Source of the DNA: Chloroflexota bacterium
GTDB taxonomy: Bacteria > Chloroflexota > Anaerolineae > 4572-78 > J111
Direction of reading: 5' to 3'
Length of the DNA: 64,000 nucleotides
Assembly (NCBI GenBank): GCA_016860845.1
Contig: BOKF01000005.1
Span: forward strand, 1 to 64,000
The translations under genes and the position numbers were made by a program. Shown piece by piece: positions 15,445 through 24,206 of the stretch (its first letter is position 1; each line of letters begins with the position of its first letter). The notes beneath the pieces are model-generated. The model did not search any database and was not told the DNA's origin. It saw only the letters and a program-made list of their open reading frames with translations.

Positions 15445-17105
15445 AACGAGCCGCCATTTATGCCCGTGTTTCCTCTGACCAGCAGGCTACCGAAGACAAA
15501 GTATCTATCGAGGCCCAACTGGCCGATTGCGAAGCCTACTGCAACGAGCGGGGCTATACTATTGTCGCGCGGTATATAGACAAGGAGCGGTACCGGTCCA
15601 AAGGGAAACTGGTGCAGCCATCCGGCCAGCGGAAGGACCGGCCGCACTATGGGATGATGTTGAGGGCTGCTGCTGCCGGCGAGTTCGATGTCATTGTCGC
15701 CTGGAAAGAAGACCGCTTGTACCGGGGAATGTATGCGGCGATGCCCTTCTCCGAAGTGTTGGACGAGATGGGCAAAAGGCTTGCCGTGGAGCTGGTCAAG
15801 GAGACTTTCGACCGGAAGATGTTGGGTATCAAGGCGGCGCTGGGCAAGATCGAGGCGGACAACATCCGCGAGCGGATGGTCATGGGCCGACGCGCTCATC
15901 TGCAAAAGGGCGAGATGCTGGGGAGTTTCCGTCAGGTTCGGTACGGTCACAAAAAGGTAGATCGCCATCTGGAAATCGAGGAAACAGAGGCGGAGATTGT
16001 CCGCAAAATTTTCGACTGGTATATTTCCGGCGAAAACAATATGGCGATCAGGCGCAGATTGAACGCGATGGGGGTGCCGCCACGTCGAGGTAAAATTTGG
16101 GCCAAGCAGACGTTGGAGAGGATACTCACCTGTGAAGCCTACGCCACCGGCCAATTGCTCTATGTTTTGGATGGTGAATCATTTTACATCCCCTGCCCGC
16201 CGATTATTTCTATGGCTGTCTGGCAGAAGGCCCAGGAGGTGCGCACCAGCAATAGGTTTTTGGCGCGCTGGCTCAAGGAGGATTATTTGTGTGCGGGGCT
16301 GGTATATTGCGCCTGTGGCTGGAAATGTCAGGCCAGGACCGCGCGAAGAGAGAACCGGAAAAAGGGAAGCTATTCAGTCTGCGGGTATTATATTTGCCAG
16401 CGGCATATTACCGCACCGGAATCTCAGCCGCCGGACTGCGCAGTGAACACGGGATCAAAAAAGGTGGATGATTATGTCTGGGACTTTGTTCGAGAACTTT
16501 GTGATCGGCCTGAAGTTTTGCGAGGAGCCGTTCTGCAGCGATTGTCCGCACTTGAGGCCGAGCAGACCAATCTTGAAGCTGAAGCAGGGCATCTGCAACG
16601 GCAGCTCGACGAACTGGGGACGGAGCGGCAGTGGGTTATTACCCAGGCCCGCAAAAAGCGGATCACCGAGGATGATATGGAGATGCAGTTGACGGGACTG
16701 CAAATTCAGGAATTGGGTCTACATAAGGAGTTGAGAGAGGTTCAGGCCAAAAGCGCAGCCCGATTGCAGGTTCAGGCCCTGAGCGAGTGGGCTGCCGGGT
16801 ATCTCTCTGAGATTGGGGAGGGAATCAAAACCCTTAATGTGAAACCAGAAGATATGACTCCTGAAGAACGCCAGGCCCTGGTCAGTGAACTGGAGGCGTG
16901 GCGATTCGCCGAAAAGTTCCCCGGCGATGAGTTGGCCCAGTTGCGCTGGGCTATTCTGGAGGAAAAACGCCGGATTATCAAAACCATCATTGGCCGAGTT
17001 GTCGTTAGCAAGGTAGCAGGGCCGGAGAGGCGCAAAATCACGCCTATGCTGGCTTTGCAGCTTCCGCAAGATTTGGAAGTTAGTCCCGTACATTCGGTAT
17101 CGTAA
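15441..17105 (+). CDS. Second large serine recombinase
   Basis: A 554-aa site-specific recombinase, distinct from the first. The N-terminal resolvase domain begins AIYARVSSDQQATEDK with nucleophile Ser 11, then VAWKEDRLYRG and IEADNIRERM. The recombinase domain has RYGHKKVD and a conserved helix region (about 170-270). A zinc ribbon (CACGWKCQ and further Cys, about 285-345) and a long coiled coil (about 370-440) follow. It ends converging on the U32 gene with a 26-bp overlap, where the element junction is expected. All domains present. Confidence 0.92.
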   Translation: MKRAAIYARVSSDQQATEDKVSIEAQLADCEAYCNERGYTIVARYIDKERYRSKGKLVQPSGQRKDRPHYGMMLRAAAAGEFDVIVAWKEDRLYRGMYAAMPFSEVLDEMGKRLAVELVKETFDRKMLGIKAALGKIEADNIRERMVMGRRAHLQKGEMLGSFRQVRYGHKKVDRHLEIEETEAEIVRKIFDWYISGENNMAIRRRLNAMGVPPRRGKIWAKQTLERILTCEAYATGQLLYVLDGESFYIPCPPIISMAVWQKAQEVRTSNRFLARWLKEDYLCAGLVYCACGWKCQARTARRENRKKGSYSVCGYYICQRHITAPESQPPDCAVNTGSKKVDDYVWDFVRELCDRPEVLRGAVLQRLSALEAEQTNLEAEAGHLQRQLDELGTERQWVITQARKKRITEDDMEMQLTGLQIQELGLHKELREVQAKSAARLQVQALSEWAAGYLSEIGEGIKTLNVKPEDMTPEERQALVSELEAWRFAEKFPGDELAQLRWAILEEKRRIIKTIIGRVVVSKVAGPERRKITPMLALQLPQDLEVSPVHSVS

Positions 17106-19644
17106 GATAAGTATCAGGCACAAAGAGACTCCCTTCTGTCGTACCTTGCGGAGCCAATCGCTGGAGCTGCCGGTTTAGCTCAAGGCTCGTCAGCTTGGCG
17201 GTCAGGGCCTCGGCAAAGATACGGGTAATCTCCGTCACCTGCTCGGCCGATTCGTGGACAAACTCCAGCCGGAAATGGTGAATACCGGCCCGGCGCCACT
17301 CGTCCAAATGCCGGCTGGCCTCCTGCGCTTCCGCTCCAAAAACCGTATTGCGACAGCCCACGTCGGCCATCACCGGATGAGCACGGCCATGCCCATCCCG
17401 CAGGGCCACCCGATGCCACTCACATGGATGCCCGCAGTCCTTGTAACTGGTCCCCTTGGATAGAAAGCGGCAGAAAACACAGTACTCGGTGTGGAAGACC
17501 GGCAAATGGTGATAAGCCACCACTTCCACTTTGTCCGGGCCGATGTTCCGGGCCAGTATCGCCATCTGGGCGGCATTGAGGTCGTGGGTGGGGGTGAGGC
17601 GTGATAAGCCGAGGCCCAGGAAGGTATCCGCCGCCAGGACATTGGCCGCATTCAGGCTGAAATCCCCAATCAACGGGGGGTGGGCTTCACCCTGAAGCGC
17701 GTAGAGCAGGCCGCTCGAGCGCACCACGATCTGGCAGCCCAGTTTGAGCAGGAAATTGACCACGCGCTGCTCGCTCGGTTTCAAAATGCGGGGACTGGCC
17801 ACCCGGGCCGTGACTCCGCTCGCCTGCACTCGCTCCACGGCCGGACGCAAGCCGTACAAGTCCAAATAATCGAGGGTGATGCTGGCCGGCTGCAAGGCGA
17901 GCGCCGCGTCCAACTGTTCGGGTGTGCGCACGAGCAAGTGTAACTGCGGCTGAGACCAGACCGCAGAGGTCTCTGAGACCTCTGCGGTTTTTTGGACCGC
18001 TTCTAAAGCAGCTTCTAACGTCGCCAGGGGGTCCCTGATAATAACTAGCCGGGGTTGGCCCTGGCGCTCGGCCAACTGCTCGACGGCCTGGCGGCGCAGC
18101 CCGTTGAGCAGGGAACTGGGCACAAAGGGATTACCCTGCACGACCAATTCCACTTCATCTAATTCATAGGGCGTGTTACCCAGGCGAGCAAGCTGCTCGC
18201 GCACAAAGTCGGCGGTCAGCGCCTGCTTCTGCGCCGGGGCCAGCGGTTCAGTGGATTGGACAGTGGTCTGTATCTCCGGTCGCTCCACCAGGGTCCACGC
18301 CAGGACCAGTGGCACACCTTCCTGGGCAGTTACCCGGACACGAACCGGCTGCTTGTGAACCGGCGTCACGGCTTGGGTGAACGGGCGGGCTACCTTGTCC
18401 AATTCCGGGTCATGACTGCGCCAGACCAGGTCACCCGGCCGGATACGAGTGAAATTAACCATGCCATTGCCAAACTGGAGTTCCACCTGGCCGCTCCGCT
18501 GCCGGGTGACGTGATACACCCGCCCGCCTTCCTCGGCTTCCTCGGGGCTGCGCCAGTTAGCCGCATCAAATACCACGCCGTCACCTGCTTTAAGCGGAGC
18601 AATTTCGACCGTGGGGTCGGGCACGATAATGACTCGATCCGCCAGCACCCGCACCACTTTTCCCATCAGTACCCCGCGATGGCGGGGAGCGCGCCCGTTG
18701 ACCACAATTTGATGATTGGTGCCGGTGATAAAATAAGGGCCCAGGCCGCGCGAGTAGACCTGTTCAAGCTGCAATTCTTCGCCACGGCTGATGCTCAGGG
18801 GCAGACCCGCCCAGGCTTCATCCACCGCCCGGCGATAAGCGGCTGTAGTAAGGGCCACATAATCGGCATCCTTATAACGCCCCTCAATTTTGAGCGCCGA
18901 GACGCCAAGCCGCACAATCTCCGGCATCTGCTGCAGCGCGTATAAGTCTCCCGGCGACAGCAGGTAGCGGGCCTCAGCGAGCGGTTTCACTTGCTCATCC
19001 ACCACCAGCTCATACGGCAGCCGGCAGGCCTGAGCGCACTGCCCGCGGTTGGCGCTGCGCCCACCCCACGCCTCCGACGAAAAGCATTGACCAGAGTAAG
19101 AGACACACAGCGCCCCATGCACAAACATCTCCAATTCGCAGCCGGTCTGGGCGCGGATGGCGCGAATATCGTCCAGAGATAATTCGCGGGCGAGGACAAC
19201 CCGGCTGACCCCAAACTGCCGGGCCAGCTCAATCCCTTCGGCGCTGGTCAGGCTCATCTGGGTGCTGCCGTGGATTTCTAACGCCGGGGCAATCTGCCGG
19301 GCCAGCTTGGCTATGCCCACATCCTGAACGATAATCGCATCCGCGTCCGCCTCCACAATCGCGGCGAGGCTAGTGGCCGCTTCGGTTAGTTCATGGTCGA
19401 ACACCAACGTGTTAAAGGTAACATAGCCTTTGACCCCGCGCCGGTGCAGTGTCCGCATCACTTCTGGCAACTCGGCCAGGGTGAAGCCCACTTTGGCCCG
19501 GGCCGTAAAATGCTTGAGACCGAAATAGACCGCGTCGGCTCCCGCCTCAATCGCAGCCTGCAACTGCGGCCAATAGCCGGCCGGACTCATAACTTCTGGT
19601 TTAAGAGGATGAATTGCTTGGGTCATTTCCAAATTTTTGCTCAT
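17080..19644 (-). CDS. U32 peptidase family / RlhA-like 23S rRNA hydroxylase
   Basis: A protein of about 854 aa related to E. coli RlhA (YdcP), which hydroxylates 23S rRNA C2501, and to TrhP-type U32 proteins. The N-terminal U32 domain has MSPAGYWPQLQAAIEAGAD, the HGALCVSYSGQCFSS region and C-x-C-type cysteines (CAQACRLPYEL). A central DUF3656-like domain follows (about 380-560), and a second U32-type half contains YCVFCRFLSKG and CGHPCEW. ATG 19644 is chosen over the TTG 33 nt upstream; AAGGAAG lies about 15 nt before it. A TATAAT (19684-19689, minus) may be its promoter. The last codons overlap the recombinase 3' end, so the C-terminus may have been altered by insertion. A palindromic repeat is embedded in the coding sequence at 17960-17988. 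Confidence 0.85.
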   Translation of the reverse strand: MSKNLEMTQAIHPLKPEVMSPAGYWPQLQAAIEAGADAVYFGLKHFTARAKVGFTLAELPEVMRTLHRRGVKGYVTFNTLVFDHELTEAATSLAAIVEADADAIIVQDVGIAKLARQIAPALEIHGSTQMSLTSAEGIELARQFGVSRVVLARELSLDDIRAIRAQTGCELEMFVHGALCVSYSGQCFSSEAWGGRSANRGQCAQACRLPYELVVDEQVKPLAEARYLLSPGDLYALQQMPEIVRLGVSALKIEGRYKDADYVALTTAAYRRAVDEAWAGLPLSISRGEELQLEQVYSRGLGPYFITGTNHQIVVNGRAPRHRGVLMGKVVRVLADRVIIVPDPTVEIAPLKAGDGVVFDAANWRSPEEAEEGGRVYHVTRQRSGQVELQFGNGMVNFTRIRPGDLVWRSHDPELDKVARPFTQAVTPVHKQPVRVRVTAQEGVPLVLAWTLVERPEIQTTVQSTEPLAPAQKQALTADFVREQLARLGNTPYELDEVELVVQGNPFVPSSLLNGLRRQAVEQLAERQGQPRLVIIRDPLATLEAALEAVQKTAEVSETSAVWSQPQLHLLVRTPEQLDAALALQPASITLDYLDLYGLRPAVERVQASGVTARVASPRILKPSEQRVVNFLLKLGCQIVVRSSGLLYALQGEAHPPLIGDFSLNAANVLAADTFLGLGLSRLTPTHDLNAAQMAILARNIGPDKVEVVAYHHLPVFHTEYCVFCRFLSKGTSYKDCGHPCEWHRVALRDGHGRAHPVMADVGCRNTVFGAEAQEASRHLDEWRRAGIHHFRLEFVHESAEQVTEITRIFAEALTAKLTSLELNRQLQRLAPQGTTEGSLFVPDTYLTIPNVRD
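17960..17988. repeat. Palindromic repeat inside the U32 gene
   Basis: Perfect 14-bp arms ACCGCAGAGGTCTC / GAGACCTCTGCGGT around one base, followed by a T-run (plus strand). It looks like the intergenic terminator-type palindromes at 21618 and 47723 but is translated in frame (KTAEVSETSAV). Confidence 0.85.
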
Positions 19645-19802
19645 TGGATTGGGTTGGACTTCCTTATTATAACTCAAGACCCTGATTATACAGAACGGAG
19701 GGTCAGAAAAATCACTGGGGTTCAGTTGCGTTTGCTTCGTTTATTCGTAGTATAACCCCATGCTCATCTGAGCGTAAATAAAAACCATATCCTGGAGGAT
19801 CC

Positions 19803-20603
19803 ATGAATATAGGTAAAACTATTCGCATGAACCGGCTGTTTGCCCACCCATCTGGCCGGCTCTGTTCTATTGCGGTAGATCACTTAATGGGCTACCAGAC
19901 TGGTCTGCCCCCTGGACTGCGGCACATCCAATCCACTATAGCGTCTATTGTCGCCGCCCGGCCCGACGCCGTGACCATGCATAAAGGTATGGCCGCTTCG
20001 GCCTGGCTGCCTTACGCCGGAGCCGTGCCCCTGATTGTGCAGAGCATCCTCTGCCGCTTCGACGACACCGCTTATGAGCCGGTCGCTACTCCTGAAGAGG
20101 TTGTGCGCATGGGCGCCGATGCGATGGCAATTGTCACTTACGTGCGCGGCAGCACCGAGGGAAAATACCTGGCGATAGCTGCCGAGTATGTCCGCGAGGC
20201 GGCCCGCTTTGATCTGCCGGTGATCTGCCACATTTACCCGCGCGATGTGAACAATGGCTTGAAGATTTCCTTTGCCCCGGAGGACATTGCCTGGGCCGTC
20301 CGCTGCGCCGCCGAGGTTGGCGTAGATGTGGTCAAAGTGCCCTACTGTGGCGATGTGCAAGCCTATGCGCAAATCGTGGCCGACTGCCCGGTGCCGGTCG
20401 TCGCCGCCGGGGGACCCAAGGCAGAGACATTAGAAGCCGCGCTGAACATGATGGCCGAGGTCGTCCAGAGCGGCGCGCGGGGCGCCACCATTGGCCGCAA
20501 CGTCTGGGGCTTTGAGAATGTCACGGGAGCAGTCCGGGCCTTTAAGGCCGTCATTCATGATGACAAATCCGCCCAAGAGGCGCTGCAATTGGCCGGTTTG
20601 TAA
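19803..20603 (+). CDS. DhnA-like class I aldolase (FBA/LsrF family)
   Basis: A 266-aa TIM-barrel protein related to archaeal-type class I fructose-bisphosphate aldolases and LsrF/FbaB. The start of the barrel reads LCSIAVDHLMGYQTG, the Schiff-base Lys is expected in DVVKVPYCGD (about residue 179-184), and the phosphate-binding end is VVAAGGPKA and GATIGRNVWG. GGAGG precedes the ATG. Divergent from the U32 gene. It could act on fructose-1,6-bisphosphate or another phosphosugar such as an AI-2 derivative; the substrate cannot be fixed from sequence. Confidence 0.82.
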   Translation: MNIGKTIRMNRLFAHPSGRLCSIAVDHLMGYQTGLPPGLRHIQSTIASIVAARPDAVTMHKGMAASAWLPYAGAVPLIVQSILCRFDDTAYEPVATPEEVVRMGADAMAIVTYVRGSTEGKYLAIAAEYVREAARFDLPVICHIYPRDVNNGLKISFAPEDIAWAVRCAAEVGVDVVKVPYCGDVQAYAQIVADCPVPVVAAGGPKAETLEAALNMMAEVVQSGARGATIGRNVWGFENVTGAVRAFKAVIHDDKSAQEALQLAGL

Positions 20604-20699
20604 CCGATTAAAAGTACGGTAACGCTGTCCGTAACGATGGCAGGACGGTCATAGGCTAAATTGGGGATAATCCTAAAAATTATCTCAAAAGAGGAGCCT

Positions 20700-21608
20700 A
20701 TGAAAAAGGTATTAAAGTGGTTGGGAATCATTCTGGGTGGCCTGGTGGGCTTAATCCTGCTGGCGCTGGTTGGCGTGTACTTCATGAGCGAGTCGCGTCT
20801 AAACAAAACTTACGATGTCCAACCGGAGCGTGTTACCATCCCTACTGACGCCGCTGCGGTGGCCGAGGGCAAGCGGCTCTTTGCCACACGCGGCTGCATG
20901 GACTGCCACAAAGAAAATGGGGCGGGTGGTGACTTTATTGACGACCCCCTGCTGGGACAGATCAACGCCAGTAATCTGACTGCAGGGCGAGGCGGCGTTG
21001 GCGGCGCTTTCACTGACAGCGACTGGGTGCGAGCGATCCGCCATGGCCTTGACCCCAGTGGCAAACCCCTCTGGGTTATGCCTTCCGAAGAATTCAATAG
21101 CATTAACGATACCGACCTGGGCGCGCTGATTGCCTACATCAAAAGTCTGCCGTCGGTAGACCAGGAAGTTGCCGCCAACAGCCTGGGGCCGTTGGGACGA
21201 GTTCTGCTGGTGACCGATCAAATCCCGGTTCTCCCGGCCGAGAAGATTGACCACGACGCGCCACGTCCGGTCGCCGTTGAGCCGGGTGTCACCCAGGAAT
21301 ATGGCGCTTATCTGGCTCAAACCTGTACCGGTTGTCACGGGGCCACGCTTTCCGGTGGGCCGATTCCGGGCGTACCGGCTGAGCCGCCCTATCCAGCCAA
21401 CCTTACCCTCGAAGCTCAAACTGGCCTGGGCACATGGACTGAACAGGATTTCCTGGTAGCCATCCGCGAGGGCAAACGCCCCGATGGATCGAGCCTGGAT
21501 CCAAAGCAGATGCCCTGGCCCAACTTTGCTCAAATGAGCGATGACGAAATCAGCGCCCTCTGGCTTTACCTACAATCCGTTCCGGCCAAACCTTACGGAC
21601 AGCGGTAG
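20700..21608 (+). CDS. Membrane-anchored di-heme cytochrome c
   Basis: A 302-aa protein with one uncleaved N-terminal membrane helix (about 8-29) and two cytochrome c domains. Heme sites are C66-M-D-C69-H70 and C209-T-G-C212-H213, with Met-containing MPSEEF and MPWPNF segments as likely sixth ligands. It would face the outside and carry electrons between a membrane oxidoreductase and another acceptor. ATG 20700 is set by GAGGAG 4-5 nt upstream; a longer frame from 20661 has no ribosome site. It precedes the NuoE-like operon but is separated from it by a palindrome and its own promoter. Confidence 0.88.
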   Translation: MKKVLKWLGIILGGLVGLILLALVGVYFMSESRLNKTYDVQPERVTIPTDAAAVAEGKRLFATRGCMDCHKENGAGGDFIDDPLLGQINASNLTAGRGGVGGAFTDSDWVRAIRHGLDPSGKPLWVMPSEEFNSINDTDLGALIAYIKSLPSVDQEVAANSLGPLGRVLLVTDQIPVLPAEKIDHDAPRPVAVEPGVTQEYGAYLAQTCTGCHGATLSGGPIPGVPAEPPYPANLTLEAQTGLGTWTEQDFLVAIREGKRPDGSSLDPKQMPWPNFAQMSDDEISALWLYLQSVPAKPYGQR

Positions 21609-21617
21609 AATTGATTT

Positions 21618-21650
21618 AGACCCTAAAGGTCTCGAAGACCTTTAGGGTCT
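21618..21650. terminator. Palindromic repeat / probable bidirectional terminator
   Basis: Perfect 15-bp arms AGACCCTAAAGGTCT / AGACCTTTAGGGTCT with loop CGA, 10 nt after the cytochrome stop. T-run absent; transcript folding could still stop readthrough. Related in build to 17960-17988. Confidence 0.65.
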
Positions 21651-21705
21651 TGGCCTCCCCTAAAATTCGCCTCCAATTAACTAAAGTGAAATATGTCGCA
21701 AGAGT

Positions 21706-21723
21706 TAGTGACATCTGTCACTA
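21706..21723. promoter_or_regulatory. CRP/FNR-type operator dyad upstream of the NuoE-like operon
   Basis: Perfect dyad TAGTGACA-TC-TGTCACTA, core GTGAC-N4-GTCAC, centred at 21714.5. It lies about 42 nt upstream of the expected start of the 21745 promoter, the class II activator position. An equivalent site at 52946-52959 precedes hypF at the same spacing. Confidence 0.7.
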
Positions 21724-21744
21724 TTAGCCCCTACCTACTTGCCT

Positions 21745-21750
21745 TATAAT
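21745..21750 (+). promoter_or_regulatory. -10 box of the NuoE-like operon promoter
   Basis: Perfect TATAAT with no good -35 box at 16-18 nt; the dyad at 21706-21723 takes its place, as in activator-dependent promoters. Leader of about 119 nt to the first start codon. Confidence 0.65.
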
Positions 21751-21875
21751 GCAGATAAGGGGGAAAAAAGCCCTTCACTTTTTGAAGACTTCCCCTAGTT
21801 GTTAACTTCAGTAAAAATTTAAACAATCAAATCAAGTAAAATCAACCGGATAAGATACCGGTCCACGAGGTCAGC

Positions 21876-22331
21876 ATGGCCGATCAGATTGAACAGATAT
21901 TAGTCCGCTACCCGCAGGGAGACCGCGGTCTCTTGATCCCCCTGCTCCAAGAAGTGCAGGAGTTCTATGGCTATATCTCGCCCGAAGCTGTGGACGAGAT
22001 TGGGGATTTTGCCAAAGTTTCACCGGGCGAAATCTTTGGGGTTGCCTCATTTTATTCCCAATTCCGTTTTACCAAACCCGGTGAGCATACCATCAAAGTC
22101 TGTTTGGGTACGGCCTGCCATGTGCGTGGCAGCGCCCGTCTCCTCGAATTGCTAGAGCACCAGCTCAAGATCAAGGCCGGTCAAACGACCCCCAACGAAA
22201 AATTTAGCCTGGAACACGTGGCCTGTTTCGGCTGCTGCGCCCTGGCTCCGGTGGTCGTGGTGGATAAACAAGTGCATGGCCGGATGAGTTCGACCAAAGC
22301 CCAAAAGTTACTCAAGAAATACGGGGATTAA
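21876..22331 (+). CDS. NuoE-like [2Fe-2S] thioredoxin-fold subunit
   Basis: A 151-aa subunit like NuoE/HoxE/HndA. An N-terminal helical domain (about 1-65: RYPQGDRGLLIPLLQEVQEFYG) is followed by the thioredoxin-like domain, with ligands in CLGTACHVRG (about 75-80) and ACFGCCALAP (about 115-120). It relays electrons in NADH-oxidising modules. First gene of a five-gene run with the next ATG 2 nt after its stop. Complete by family length. Confidence 0.9.
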   Translation: MADQIEQILVRYPQGDRGLLIPLLQEVQEFYGYISPEAVDEIGDFAKVSPGEIFGVASFYSQFRFTKPGEHTIKVCLGTACHVRGSARLLELLEHQLKIKAGQTTPNEKFSLEHVACFGCCALAPVVVVDKQVHGRMSSTKAQKLLKKYGD

Positions 22332-22333
22332 CT

Positions 22334-24187
22334 ATGGCAACATCATTGGCAGAACTGCGAGCCAAAGCAAAGGTCGAGTGGCAGGCCCTGGAGCAGCCCG
22401 ACCGGCCCCAGGTGCGCATCGGCGCAGCTACCTGTGGCCAAGCTGCCGGGGCCGGCGACACCTTAACTGCCTTCCAGAAGCAGCAGGCCGAACGGGGTCT
22501 CGATTTGGCGATCAGCCAGGTCGGCTGCATTGGCGTGTGTTACCTGGAACCGGTCGTCATTGTCAGCAAGCCGGGTCAGCCTTCAATTTTATATGGTAAC
22601 GTCAACACGCGTGGAGCGCAGCGAATCACCGAGAAATGGCTGCTGGGCGACGACCCCTGCGCCGACCTGGCAATTGGCGTGTTTGGGGCGCAACCGCTTG
22701 ACGGTATTCCCTCGCTGGCCGCCCACCCCATGCTGGGCATCGAGCCGCGCATTATCCTGCGCAACTGCGGCCTGATTGATCCAACCAATTTCGATCACTG
22801 CCTGGCCCGCGAGGGCTACACGGGTTTTGAAAAGGCTCTGGCTATGACGCCCCAGCAGGTCATTGACGAGGTCAAAAAGTCCGGGCTGCGCGGGCGCGGC
22901 GGAGCGGGCTTCCCGACCGCCATGAAGTGGCAGATTTGCCGTGACCGGCCGGGCGACGTGAAATATCTCATCTGCAACGCCGACGAGGGCGACCCCGGCG
23001 CGTTTATGAATCGCTCGCTCATCGAAGGTGATCCACATACCCTGCTGGAAGGGCTTTTGATTGCCGGGTATGCCCTGGGCGCCAGCGCCGCTTATATTTA
23101 CATCCGGGCCGAATACCCCCTGGCCGTCGAACGGCTCAGGCAGGGCCTGGTCCAGATGCGCCAGGTCGGGCTGCTGGGCGACAACATCCTCGGCTCCGGC
23201 TTTAATTTCGACATCCAAATCCGCGAGGGAGCCGGCGCTTTTGTTTGCGGTGAAGAAACGGCGCTGATTGCCTCCATCGAAGGCAAGCGCGGCATGCCCC
23301 AGCCCCGCCCGCCCTTCCCGGCAGTGTCGGGCCTGTGGGGCAAGCCGACGGTCATCAATAACGTCGAAACCCTCTCGACCCTGCCGACCATCATGCGTCT
23401 CGGTGCAGACGAATATGCCCACTTTGGCGGCGAGCGCAGCAAAGGCACCAAGACGTTCGCCCTGGCCGGTAAAGTCAAAAACACCGGCCTGATCGAAGTC
23501 CCGCTGGGAACTCCGCTGCGGGAAATTGTGTACGACATTGGCGGCGGCAGCCTGGATGGCCGGCCCATCAAAGCGGTGCAGACCGGCGGGCCGTCGGGCG
23601 GCTGCATCCCGGCCGGCAAGCTGGACACCCCGGTGGATTACGAATCGCTGACCGCGGCTGGAACGATTATGGGGTCGGGCGGCATGATTGTGATGGACGA
23701 GCGGACCTGCATGGTGGACATCGCCTACTACTTCCTCTCCTTCACCCAAACCGAGTCCTGCGGCAAGTGCCCACCCTGCCGCGTCGGCACCCGCCAGATG
23801 CTCGACATTCTTAAGCGCATCAGGGCGGGCCAGGGCACGCTGGCCGACCTCGACCGGCTGGAAACACTGGCCCAAACGGTCAAGGCTGGCTCGCTGTGCG
23901 GCCTGGGACAAACTGCCCCCAACCCGGTCCTGACCACGCTGCGCTATTTTAGGGACGAGTACATTGCCCACATTGTCGAGCATCGCTGCCCGGCGGCGGT
24001 CTGCCCGGACCTGATTACGTATTGGATTAATGATGCCTGCAACGGCTGCACCCTGTGCGCCCGGATGTGCCCGGTTAATGCCATCAGCGGCACCAAATCG
24101 AAGCCCCATGTGATTGATCCCAAGCTGTGTATCCACTGCGGCGCTTGCTACGACAGTTGTAATTATCACGCTGTCGTGGTGAACTGA
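22334..24187 (+). CDS. NuoF/HndC-like NAD(H)-, FMN-binding flavoprotein
   Basis: A 617-aa diaphorase subunit of the HydB/HndC type. It has an N-terminal thioredoxin-like [2Fe-2S] part (CGQAAGAGD, VGCIGVCYLEP, about 30-70), an FMN/NADH domain with GRGGAGFPTAMKW (about 187-199), CNADEGDPGAF and GEETALIASIEG, and the [4Fe-4S] site SCGKCPPCRVG (about 475). The C-terminal ferredoxin domain with two CxxCxxCxxxC sets (CNGCTLCARMCP, CIHCGACYDSC, about 569-610) distinguishes it from plain complex I NuoF. Such subunits appear in electron-bifurcating hydrogenases and related complexes; it oxidises or reduces NAD(H). Co-transcribed with the NuoE-like gene. Confidence 0.9.
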   Translation: MATSLAELRAKAKVEWQALEQPDRPQVRIGAATCGQAAGAGDTLTAFQKQQAERGLDLAISQVGCIGVCYLEPVVIVSKPGQPSILYGNVNTRGAQRITEKWLLGDDPCADLAIGVFGAQPLDGIPSLAAHPMLGIEPRIILRNCGLIDPTNFDHCLAREGYTGFEKALAMTPQQVIDEVKKSGLRGRGGAGFPTAMKWQICRDRPGDVKYLICNADEGDPGAFMNRSLIEGDPHTLLEGLLIAGYALGASAAYIYIRAEYPLAVERLRQGLVQMRQVGLLGDNILGSGFNFDIQIREGAGAFVCGEETALIASIEGKRGMPQPRPPFPAVSGLWGKPTVINNVETLSTLPTIMRLGADEYAHFGGERSKGTKTFALAGKVKNTGLIEVPLGTPLREIVYDIGGGSLDGRPIKAVQTGGPSGGCIPAGKLDTPVDYESLTAAGTIMGSGGMIVMDERTCMVDIAYYFLSFTQTESCGKCPPCRVGTRQMLDILKRIRAGQGTLADLDRLETLAQTVKAGSLCGLGQTAPNPVLTTLRYFRDEYIAHIVEHRCPAAVCPDLITYWINDACNGCTLCARMCPVNAISGTKSKPHVIDPKLCIHCGACYDSCNYHAVVVN

Positions 24188-24206
24188 CATGAAGGGAAGT
24201 ACAACG

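Larger units (their letters stand above)
1931..17105. mobile_element. Putative integrative element with two serine recombinases (ends approximate)
   Basis: The block from the XRE gene to the second recombinase is almost wholly plus-strand, tightly packed with many 1-14 nt overlaps, and made mostly of unknown or mobile-element-type proteins. Contents are two large serine recombinases, two HTH regulators, an RHH protein, an orphan tape-measure protein, and a DUF2637-like plus FtsK-like module. The metabolic genes on the right are of a different character. The right end is probably the tail-to-tail overlap with the U32 gene near 17080-17105. The left end is not defined; it could be near 1931, 2241 or 3340. 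I looked for direct repeats between the right junction and the left flank and saw none longer than about 6 bp. It may be two nested elements. Confidence 0.6.

Noticed and set aside
17080..17120. Attachment site direct repeat for the element
   Set aside because: Comparing this junction with the left flank (1800-2350, 3340-3400, 5215-5400) shows only about 6-bp matches such as GTATCG, which are expected by chance.
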